Shown here in pieces: positions 23,941-30,948 of a stretch of 64,000 nt of DNA. The notes under the pieces were generated by a model. The model worked only from the letters and a program-made list of their open reading frames with translations, was not told where the DNA came from and did no database searches. The DNA is taken from the NCBI GenBank assembly GCA_028818755.1, contig JAPPNF010000087.1, forward strand, positions 33,798 through 97,797. The letters are read 5' to 3'. The position numbers and the translations under genes are program-made. The stretch's first letter is position 1, and every line of letters begins with the position of its first letter. The stretch is from Deltaproteobacteria bacterium (GTDB lineage Bacteria; Desulfobacterota; Binatia; UBA9968; JAJDTQ01).

Positions 23941-25091
23941 TACGACCTCCTCTCCAGGATCAGCGCGGCAGTAGTGTTCAGGTTCCGCGCGTACGACAGC
24001 CAGCCGATGCCCGTGACCAGGGCGGTCTCGGCGGCCTTGACCTGCCGCTCTCCGGCCTCGCCACGCAGCTGCCGCAGGGCCTCCACCACGTGCAGCATGC
24101 CTCCGGCCAGCCCCGCCTGCCCCACCGAGATCTCGCCGCCGCCGGTGTTGACCGGAAAGTCGCCGCCGAAGGTGAGGTCGTGGTCGTCGACGAACGGGCC
24201 GCCCTGCCCCTTGGCGCAGTAGCCCAGGTCCTCGAGCTGCATCATGACCGCGATGGGATAGTCGTCGTAGATGGCCAGGAGATCGATGTTGTCGCGGCTC
24301 ATCTCCGAGAACAGGTGCTGGCCCACGACGCTCATGCCGGTGACGGTCTTGTCCGGCAGCATGTTGGAGGCCTGGAAGCCTATCTTCTCGGCGTCGGTCA
24401 CCAGGTACACCGGCTTGTCGGTGATCTGCTTCGCCCTCTCCTCGGACGCCACCACCACGCACTCGCCGCCCGAGCACGGCATCACGCAGTCGAACAGCCG
24501 GATGGGGTCGGAGATCAGGCGCGAGTTCAGGTAGTCCTCGATGGTCATGGGCGCGCGCAGGAGCGCCTGGGGGTTGGGGCCGGCGTTATGGCGCTGGCTC
24601 ACGGCGATCTTGCCGATCTGCTCCAGGGTGGTGCCGTACTCCTCCATGTGGCGGCGCTGCACCAGCGCGAACAAGGTGTTGGGGCCGCCGTAGCCGTAGA
24701 CGTCCACGTAGTTGGCGCGCTGGTATTCCAGCACCCGTTGGTGGGCCACGTTCTTGTCGAAGGCGTTGCCGGCGACGATGAAGGCCACGTCCAGGTAACC
24801 CGCCTCGATGGCGTCGGCCGCGCGCCGGATTGCGCACACCGCGCCGGCGCCGCCGCAGTCGCCGTTCAGCACCCAGTCCAGCTCCAGGCCGAGCTGCTCG
24901 GCCACGTAGGGCGAGTAGTCCGGGCTGGCCTGAGTCACCATGGAGAACCCGTTGATCTCCTTCTTGGTGATGCCGGTCTGGGCCATGGCGTTCTGCATGG
25001 CCTCGGCGTAGTAGGACAGCAGCGGCCGGTCGGATTTCCGCGAGTATTCCGTCGAGCCGTAGCCGACTAGGCATACCTTCTTTCTCAGCAT
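23940..25091 (-). CDS. Thiolase-fold protein lacking normal thiolase motifs (possible Ltp2-like aldolase)
   Basis: A 383-residue member of the SCP2-thiolase-like family. The position of the nucleophile has GDCGGAGAVCA, but the usual GHPxGxxG histidine motif reads GGEISVGQAGLAGG, with Gln for His, and the C-terminal CxG motif reads VTGIGWLSYARN, without Cys. A thiolytic reaction is therefore doubtful. The coupled DUF35 partner and these losses resemble steroid aldolase systems (Ltp2/ChsH2), where a retro-aldol cleavage occurs. An SDR dehydrogenase gene lies just upstream on the same strand. Confidence 0.78.
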   Translation of the reverse strand: MLRKKVCLVGYGSTEYSRKSDRPLLSYYAEAMQNAMAQTGITKKEINGFSMVTQASPDYSPYVAEQLGLELDWVLNGDCGGAGAVCAIRRAADAIEAGYLDVAFIVAGNAFDKNVAHQRVLEYQRANYVDVYGYGGPNTLFALVQRRHMEEYGTTLEQIGKIAVSQRHNAGPNPQALLRAPMTIEDYLNSRLISDPIRLFDCVMPCSGGECVVVASEERAKQITDKPVYLVTDAEKIGFQASNMLPDKTVTGMSVVGQHLFSEMSRDNIDLLAIYDDYPIAVMMQLEDLGYCAKGQGGPFVDDHDLTFGGDFPVNTGGGEISVGQAGLAGGMLHVVEALRQLRGEAGERQVKAAETALVTGIGWLSYARNLNTTAALILERRS

Positions 25092-25137
25092 GAGGGCTTT
25101 CCTTCCCAGACTATGATGTACGAAACCGATTCGGGGA

Positions 25138-25884
25138 TCAGATCATAAAGTCTCCGCCGTTGACGACCATGGTCTGCCCGGTGATGTAGGCGGCTGCATC
25201 GCTGGCGAGAAAGGCGACGGTGTTGGCGATGTCCTCCGGTTCCGCGATGCGGCCCAGGGGCACCCGGGCTCCCCGTTCCCGCATGGATTCCTCGGAGCGG
25301 TGCTGGCGGGGCATGGCGGTGTTGGCGGTCCCGGGCGCCACCGCGTTCACCGTGATGCCGTGGGGCGCCAGCTCCCGCGCCAGCCCGCGGACGAGACCGA
25401 GCGTGGCGGCCTTGGAGGCGGCGTAGTGGGCGTGGCCGGGCTGACCCTTGTAGGCGATGGACGACGCCGTGCAGATGATACGGCCGCTGCCCTGCTGTTT
25501 CATGGCCGGAACGAAGGCGCGGGCGCAGAGGAACTGGCCTCCGACGTTGACGTCCAGCACCCGGTCCCACTCTTCCTCCGGCATCTCCACCACCAGGGAG
25601 CGGGGATACATGCCGGCGTTGGCGACCAGGATGTCCACGCGGTCCCAGCGGCCGAACGCGCGGTCCCGCAGGGAAGCCACAGACGCCTCGTCCGCGACGT
25701 CCACCTGGCCGGCCAGGGCCTCGCCGCCTGCCTCTTCGACCTCGGCGGCAACGGCTTCGGCGGTCTCCAGGTTCATGTCCGCCACCACCGCCTTCGCGCC
25801 CGCACGGACCAGCGCCAGGGTGATGGCGCGGCCCAGGCCCTGTCCTCCTCCGGTGACCACGGCGACCTTTTGATCGAGTGTCAT
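25138..25884 (-). CDS. SDR family NAD(P)-dependent oxidoreductase (FabG-like)
   Basis: A 248-residue classical short-chain dehydrogenase: cofactor motif TGGGQGLG (11-18), NAG in LVANAGMYP, catalytic Ser in TASSIAYKG and YAASK for Tyr/Lys. C-terminal NGGDFMI completes the fold. An acidic residue after the second strand (VVADMNLET) favours NAD. It is the first gene of a minus-strand set with the thiolase-fold and DUF35 genes and would oxidise a 3-hydroxyacyl-CoA or similar alcohol in the same pathway. Confidence 0.92.
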   Translation of the reverse strand: MTLDQKVAVVTGGGQGLGRAITLALVRAGAKAVVADMNLETAEAVAAEVEEAGGEALAGQVDVADEASVASLRDRAFGRWDRVDILVANAGMYPRSLVVEMPEEEWDRVLDVNVGGQFLCARAFVPAMKQQGSGRIICTASSIAYKGQPGHAHYAASKAATLGLVRGLARELAPHGITVNAVAPGTANTAMPRQHRSEESMRERGARVPLGRIAEPEDIANTVAFLASDAAAYITGQTMVVNGGDFMI

Positions 25885-26022
25885 GTCTTCCCCCTCACCT
25901 TACTCGCACCGTGATTAGCCCGCTTGGGAGGGCTTGTCAAATCACGCCTTTCCGACCGTCGCCCTCCTCGGAACACGAGTCTTGGCAACCGCGCGACAAT
26001 CGCCTATACAGGGCACGGAACC

Positions 26023-27051
26023 ATGATCCCCGCGCTGCCGAAAACTCAACTCCTTGCCCAATGCCGCAAGATGCTGCTCATCCGGCATTTCGAGGAGGCC
26101 CTCATCGGTCTCCACCGGGAGGGCCGGTTCCGCGGGCACTACCATGTCTACATAGGGCAGGAAGCCACCGGCGTCCCGGCGATCTCACTGCTCGAGCCCG
26201 ACGACCTGCTTTTCTCCACCCACCGGAACCACGGCCACATCCTGGCCCGTGGCGGCGACCCCGGACGGCTGCTGGCCGAGATCCTGGGAAGACGCGACGG
26301 CTACAACCGCGGCAAGGGCGGATCCTTCCACACGAGTCCGCGGGAGTTGGGATTTCTCCAGTGCTCGGGCGTGGTCGGCGGCATCCTGCCGCTGGGGACC
26401 GGCGCCGCCTATGCGGCCAAGAGCCGGGCGTCGGGACAGATCGCCGTGTGCCTGTTCGGCGACGGCGCGCTGGAAGAAGGCGCGGTGCCGGAAGCCTTCA
26501 ACCTCGCGTCCCTGTGGAAGCTGCCGGTGCTCTACCTGTGCGAGAACAACGGCAAGTACGGCGCCGGCAACGCGGTGGGGGCCGTGCAGTCTTCCACCAT
26601 GGCGGTGTACCCTCTGACGGACCTTCCCGCGGCCTACAAGATTCCCGCCGTGCAGGTGGACGGCACTGACGCCGCCGCGGTCCACGAGGCGCTGAACGAA
26701 AGCATTGAAGCGATCCGTTCGGGCGGCGGCCCGCGTTTCATCGAAGCGCTCAGCGTGCGGTGGCCGGGCAGCGAGACCAACTGGCCGGTGGTGAAGGCGC
26801 CTACTGCCGTGGACTTGGCCTGGGACGTGTCCCGCATACCCGAGGACGTACGGGTCTGGTACCGCGACAGCGATCCCGTGCTGCGGTTCATGCGCGAACT
26901 GGTGGAATCCGGTCAGGCGGACAAGGCCGAGCTAGAGACCCTGAACCGTTCCGTGCTCGACCAGATCAACGCCGCGGTCGACTTCGCCTTCGACAGCCCC
27001 TATCCCGAGCTGTCGGAAGCGGAAACCGACGTTTTCGCGGAAAACCCCTAA
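26023..27051 (+). CDS. 2-oxoacid/acetoin dehydrogenase E1 component, alpha subunit
   Basis: A 342-residue thiamine-diphosphate E1 alpha subunit. The TPP/Mg motif is GDGALEEGAVPEAFNLASLW with CENN closing it (146-176), and the N-terminal RHFEEAL...GHYHVYIGQEA segment is typical. It pairs with the beta subunit encoded 14 bases downstream. The complex would decarboxylate a 2-oxoacid or acetoin and pass the acyl or aldehyde group to a lipoyl carrier, but no E2/E3 genes are nearby. The ATG at 26023 is chosen because earlier in-frame codons overlap the upstream intergenic region. Confidence 0.9.
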   Translation: MIPALPKTQLLAQCRKMLLIRHFEEALIGLHREGRFRGHYHVYIGQEATGVPAISLLEPDDLLFSTHRNHGHILARGGDPGRLLAEILGRRDGYNRGKGGSFHTSPRELGFLQCSGVVGGILPLGTGAAYAAKSRASGQIAVCLFGDGALEEGAVPEAFNLASLWKLPVLYLCENNGKYGAGNAVGAVQSSTMAVYPLTDLPAAYKIPAVQVDGTDAAAVHEALNESIEAIRSGGGPRFIEALSVRWPGSETNWPVVKAPTAVDLAWDVSRIPEDVRVWYRDSDPVLRFMRELVESGQADKAELETLNRSVLDQINAAVDFAFDSPYPELSEAETDVFAENP

Positions 27052-27065
27052 CCGGACTGACGGCC

Positions 27066-28034
27066 ATGCGGGAATTGGCGTACCACGAAGCGAAGCTGGA
27101 GGCCCTGCGGGAGCTCATGGAGGAGGACGACCGGGTCCACCTCATCGGCGGGACCTTCTTCAGCCTGAGCCCCCACCGTCTCGGCTTCGCGGCCATCGAG
27201 AAGGCTTACTCCGACCGCGTGGCGGCGCCGCCGATCTCCGAACTGGGCTTCTGCGGCCTTGCCACCGGCGCGGCCATGGCGGGCCTGAGACCGGTGGTGG
27301 ATCTCACCACCGGAAGTTTCCTGTTCGAGGCTTGGCCCCAAGTGTGCAACGAAGCGGCCAACGTCCTCTACATGTCGGGCGGACAGGTGCGGGCGCCGGT
27401 GGTGTTCCACATGCTGCACGGGCTCAGGGGCGGCGGCGCCGCGCAGCACTCCGCCAGCCCCCAGGCCATGCTGTGGAACTGTCCGGGCCTGGAAATCGTG
27501 CTGCCGGCGTCTCCGCGCGACGTCAAGGGTCTCCTCAAGAGTGCGGTGGCGAGCGAAAACCCCACCGTTTTCATCGACCATTCGGGCCTCTTCGACACCG
27601 AGGGACCGGTGCCGGAGGCTGACCACGTCCCGCTCGGACAGGCCGACGTGAAACGCGCCGGCGCCGACGTGACCCTCATCGGCACCTCGCTGGCGCTCCA
27701 CCGCGCCCTCGGCGTGGCCGAGGCCCTGGCCTCCGAGGGTATCGACGTGGAGGTGGTCGACCCCCGGACCCTGGTGCCCTTCGACCTCGACACGGTCATG
27801 GCCTCGGTGGAAAAGACCGGCCGCGTGGTCGTCGTCGACGAGACCCACCAGAGCTGCGGCGTGGCCGCCGAGATCGCCGCGCGCATCGTGGAGACCGGGT
27901 TCGACAAGCTCAAGGGTCCGATCCGCCGGGTGGCCACGCTGGACGTGCCGGTGCCGTACAGCCAACCCCTCGAGGAACACATCGGACCGTCCGAAGAGCG
28001 CATCACCGCGGCCATCCGCGAATCCATCGGTTGA
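27066..28034 (+). CDS. 2-oxoacid/acetoin dehydrogenase E1 component, beta subunit
   Basis: A 322-residue E1 beta subunit with the transketolase pyrimidine-binding and C-terminal domains: PPISELGFCGLATGAAMAGLRPVV (TPP-activating Glu in ISE), LRGGGAAQHSASPQAM and PRTLVPFDLDTV with VVVDETHQSCG. It completes the E1 heterotetramer with the upstream alpha subunit. It is followed after 10 bases by an LLM monooxygenase gene on the same strand, so the three genes probably form one transcript. Confidence 0.9.
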   Translation: MRELAYHEAKLEALRELMEEDDRVHLIGGTFFSLSPHRLGFAAIEKAYSDRVAAPPISELGFCGLATGAAMAGLRPVVDLTTGSFLFEAWPQVCNEAANVLYMSGGQVRAPVVFHMLHGLRGGGAAQHSASPQAMLWNCPGLEIVLPASPRDVKGLLKSAVASENPTVFIDHSGLFDTEGPVPEADHVPLGQADVKRAGADVTLIGTSLALHRALGVAEALASEGIDVEVVDPRTLVPFDLDTVMASVEKTGRVVVVDETHQSCGVAAEIAARIVETGFDKLKGPIRRVATLDVPVPYSQPLEEHIGPSEERITAAIRESIG

Positions 28035-28044
28035 GGTTCACCCC

Positions 28045-28986
28045 ATGGCAGACGGCCACATACCCTGCGGCATCGAGATCCCACAGGTGTTCGTCGACGG
28101 ACCGGTCGATTCCGGGCACATCAAGAAGTTCGTGGCCCGGGCCGAGGAGCTGGACTACGACAGCCTCTGGACCCAGGAACGCAACCTCAGCAATTTCTGC
28201 ATGCTGGAACCGGTCACCCTCATGACCTACGTGGCCGCCCTCAGCTCCAGGCTGAAGATCGGCTGCTCGGTGCTGCTCACGGTGCTGCGCAACCCCCTCC
28301 AGCTCGCCAAGAGCCTCGCCACCCTGGACCAGTTGAGCGGCGGCCGGATCATCACCGGCATCGGCCTCGGGGGCGTGCGCGGGCGGATGTGGCCGGAGTC
28401 GGAGACGGTCTACGGCTATACGGCCGAGCACCGGGTGACCCGCTTCGTCGAAGGCATCCGGATCATGAAGCTGCTCTGGCGGGAGGAAGAGTGCAGCTTC
28501 CAGGGACGCTTCTGGAACTTCACCGGCGTCGCCATGGAGCCCAAGCCGGCACAGCAGCCGTTCCCGCTATGGTTCGGCGGCCACGCCGAGCCGGCGCTTC
28601 GACGCGCGGTCACCTTCGGCGACGGCTTCATGGGAGCGGGCTCCTCGGACACCCAGCGTTTCGTCAAGGAGTACGAGCGGATCACGCGCTTCCTCGACGA
28701 GGCCGGACGCGACCCGGCGACCTTCGCCGTCTCCAAACGCGTTTATCTCGCCGTCGACGACGACCGTGAACGCGCGGAACGGCGCCTGCGCGAGTTCTTC
28801 GCCGTGCGTTACCGCAACGCCGACCTCGCCTCGCAAGTGTGCATCTGGGGCGGCCGCCAGGAGATCATCGACAAGTTGAACGAAGTGGTGCGGGCGGGCG
28901 CCCGCCACCTGTTGCTGAACCCCGCCTTCGACGAGATGGAGCACCTCGAACTGCTGGCCGAAGACGTCGTTCCCCATCTGGGCTAG
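28045..28986 (+). CDS. LLM class flavin-dependent oxidoreductase
   Basis: A 313-residue luciferase-like (bacterial luciferase/F420 superfamily) TIM barrel with LSGGRIITGIGLGGVRG, the FMN/F420 phosphate-binding loop, and PFPLWFGGHAEPALRRAVTFGDGFMG. Whether it uses FMNH2 or F420 cannot be told. It probably belongs to the E1 operon. Its stop codon is again TAG within CTAG. Confidence 0.88.
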   Translation: MADGHIPCGIEIPQVFVDGPVDSGHIKKFVARAEELDYDSLWTQERNLSNFCMLEPVTLMTYVAALSSRLKIGCSVLLTVLRNPLQLAKSLATLDQLSGGRIITGIGLGGVRGRMWPESETVYGYTAEHRVTRFVEGIRIMKLLWREEECSFQGRFWNFTGVAMEPKPAQQPFPLWFGGHAEPALRRAVTFGDGFMGAGSSDTQRFVKEYERITRFLDEAGRDPATFAVSKRVYLAVDDDRERAERRLREFFAVRYRNADLASQVCIWGGRQEIIDKLNEVVRAGARHLLLNPAFDEMEHLELLAEDVVPHLG

Positions 28987-29008
28987 AACCGGTCCGAGTA
29001 ATCGGACG

Positions 29009-29122
29009 GTCCTTCGACTTCGCTTGTCCTGAGCTTGTCGCTACACTCAGGACGAACGGTTGTGATAGCCTTTCTCCGTTCGTCCTGAGCGTAGCGAGCC
29101 TTGGCGAGCGAAGTCGAAGGAC
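29009..29122. repeat. Dispersed palindromic repeat (GTCCTTCGACTTCGCT type)
   Basis: The outer arms GTCCTTCGACTTCGCT and AGCGAAGTCGAAGGAC pair perfectly, and an inner CAGGACGAACGG/CCGTTCGTCCTG stem lies inside. It sits between convergent genes and abuts a half MITE. The motif resembles the TTCGACTTCGCTCAGGACGA repeats seen in many bacterial genomes. Confidence 0.65.
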
Positions 29123-29123
29123 T

Positions 29124-29185
29124 CCTTGCCGGCAACGAAAAATCCTGCGCATCCTGGTCTGGAACAGGACGGTACATGCCACTAG
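29124..29185. mobile_element. Half copy of the MITE family (terminal arm type C)
   Basis: 62 bases matching, at the same length, the right-hand part of the element at 51933-52097: the core CCTTGCCGGCAACGAAAAAT is shared but the terminal 34 bases are different, ending CATGCCACTAG. The CTAG again contains the TAG stop of the adjacent minus-strand MFS gene. The left half is missing, replaced by the palindromic repeat at 29009-29122. Confidence 0.65.
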
Positions 29186-30381
29186 TCCAGCCGCGCATGG
29201 TCGGCCGGAAAAGGCCTTCCCAGCGCCGTCCACAGCCCGAAGACCAGCGGCGGCGCGGCCAGCCCCATGAACACGGGCAGGAAGCCGAAAGCGTCCAGGC
29301 CCGCGCTCACGACGATAGGGCCCAGGAACAGTCCGATGTCGCCCACCGCGCGCTGGAGCGCCAGGGCCTGGCCGCGCCGGGCGGAGGGGAAGATGGACAG
29401 GATGCCCACCTGGCTCGCCAGGTTGACCATGCCGGCGCCCGCGCCGATGGCCGTGTGCACGATCAGAAGCGACCAGAAGCTGTCGGTCCACGGAACCAGC
29501 GCGAACCCGGCGGCCGAAATGAAGTAGCCGCTTGCCAGGCAGGCCATGACGCCGGACCGGTCCGTCCAAAGACCGCCGAAGAAGCGTCCGTTGACGTTGC
29601 CCAACTGGCTGATGCTGCGCATGACGCCGTAAGAGCCGACGGAGAGCCCCAGCGCATCGGTGGCGTAAAAGGCCAACGCCACGGAGCGGGCGGGCTGGTA
29701 GAAAAGCGAGAAGAAGCTGGAGACGCAGAAGAGGCTTGCGCCCGGCGTTGAGAGGATCTCCCGGATCACCCGCAGCCGCAGCGACGACTCCTGCTCTTCG
29801 GGTTGCTTGCGGCGGGGCGAAAGCCGCACCAGCAACAGCGGCAGCCACAGCACCGACACCGCCGCGGCGGCGAACAGATAGCGGTATCCGAAGTACTCGG
29901 AGATCAATCCGCCGAAGAAGATGCCGACGATGGGACCCGAGCCGAGAAAGAGGCTCAGGACCCCCAGGGCGCGTCCGCGGCGGCCGGATTCCGCCCCCTC
30001 GAACACGATCTGCCGCAAGGCGATCTGCACCCATGCTACCCCGGCGCCGATGAAGAAGAAGGCGGCGGTAACCGGATAGGCGCTCGGGAACAGCCCGCAC
30101 GCCAGCAGCGCCATGCCGGTGGAGGTGACGCCCAGGGCCAGCATGGTCTGAGGCGGCAGGCGGCGGCCGGCGATCACCATGGCAGCGGCATCGAAGGTAA
30201 AGCGCCCCACCGCGCGCACCCCCAACGGCAGGCCGCTGACGAAATAGGACGAACCGAGGCTCTTCATGTAGAGCGGCACGAAGGTGGTCGCGGCGCTCAT
30301 GGAGCTGGCAACGCAGGCTCCCGCCAGGTAGTTGAGCCGCCGCGCCCAACCATGGGCTCGATTCGGAGTAGACGGTGTCAC
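29182..30381 (-). CDS. MFS transporter
   Basis: About 399 residues with 12 predicted hydrophobic helices and major facilitator features such as ESGRRGRALGV and PSARRGQALALQRAVGDIG loops. The substrate is unknown. The start is uncertain: a GTG at 30381 (VTPSTPNRAHGWARRL) avoids overlapping the upstream thioesterase gene. The stop TAG lies inside the CTAG end of the half MITE. Confidence 0.8.
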   Translation of the reverse strand: MTPSTPNRAHGWARRLNYLAGACVASSMSAATTFVPLYMKSLGSSYFVSGLPLGVRAVGRFTFDAAAMVIAGRRLPPQTMLALGVTSTGMALLACGLFPSAYPVTAAFFFIGAGVAWVQIALRQIVFEGAESGRRGRALGVLSLFLGSGPIVGIFFGGLISEYFGYRYLFAAAAVSVLWLPLLLVRLSPRRKQPEEQESSLRLRVIREILSTPGASLFCVSSFFSLFYQPARSVALAFYATDALGLSVGSYGVMRSISQLGNVNGRFFGGLWTDRSGVMACLASGYFISAAGFALVPWTDSFWSLLIVHTAIGAGAGMVNLASQVGILSIFPSARRGQALALQRAVGDIGLFLGPIVVSAGLDAFGFLPVFMGLAAPPLVFGLWTALGRPFPADHARLD

Positions 30382-30430
30382 TAGACCGAAGCGCGAGCCG
30401 GGAACGTCTTCGGAAGCGCGGGCGGCGCGG

Positions 30431-30844
30431 TCACTGGAAAAGCTCCCGGACGGAATCGGGTATCGGAACCGCCCGCATGGAGCGGCGCCCCTCCGCGGCC
30501 GGCGCCGCCCACGCGCGGGTCTCGTAGCCCTCCACCGCAAACTCGCCCTCGCACTCGATCCGGTGCTTCACCACGAACACCTTCTCGCGCCAGGAGTCCA
30601 CCCAACTCTCCAGCCGCACCCGCTCGCCGTGGCGGCAGGGGCGCAGATACCGGGCGCCGGTTTCCAGCAACGGCAGTCCGATGACGCCATGACGCAACTC
30701 CATGACCTGATAGGTCAGTCCCACCGACGCGAACAGGCGCTCGGTGGCGCGGTCGAACCAGATGTAGAAGTTCGGGTAGAAAACGATTCTCGCCGAATCG
30801 CAGTCAGCGAACTCGACGTTCCGTTCGGATACGAACCGCTTCAC
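30431..30844 (-). CDS. Hotdog-fold acyl-CoA thioesterase (4HBT family)
   Basis: A 137-residue thioesterase with the 4-hydroxybenzoyl-CoA thioesterase signature VEFADCDSARIVFYPNFYIWFD, whose Asp (in DCDSA) is the catalytic residue of the family. It would hydrolyse an acyl- or aroyl-CoA. It is followed by the MFS gene on the same strand; upstream it diverges from the AsmA gene, with 104 bases between start codons. Confidence 0.88.
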   Translation of the reverse strand: MKRFVSERNVEFADCDSARIVFYPNFYIWFDRATERLFASVGLTYQVMELRHGVIGLPLLETGARYLRPCRHGERVRLESWVDSWREKVFVVKHRIECEGEFAVEGYETRAWAAPAAEGRRSMRAVPIPDSVRELFQ

Positions 30845-30948
30845 GGCAAGACCTCCGTGCTCATGGCGCGCATGTCGGTTCGCGCGCTGCGAAAGTCACC
30901 TTCAGTTCCCCGGCACGATGGTGTAAATTCACTGTACCGGACGGCTTC

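Noticed and set aside
30376..30384. MITE end at the start of the MFS gene (GTGTCACTAG)
   Set aside because: Only the last few bases resemble a MITE end and no core follows; too short to support.
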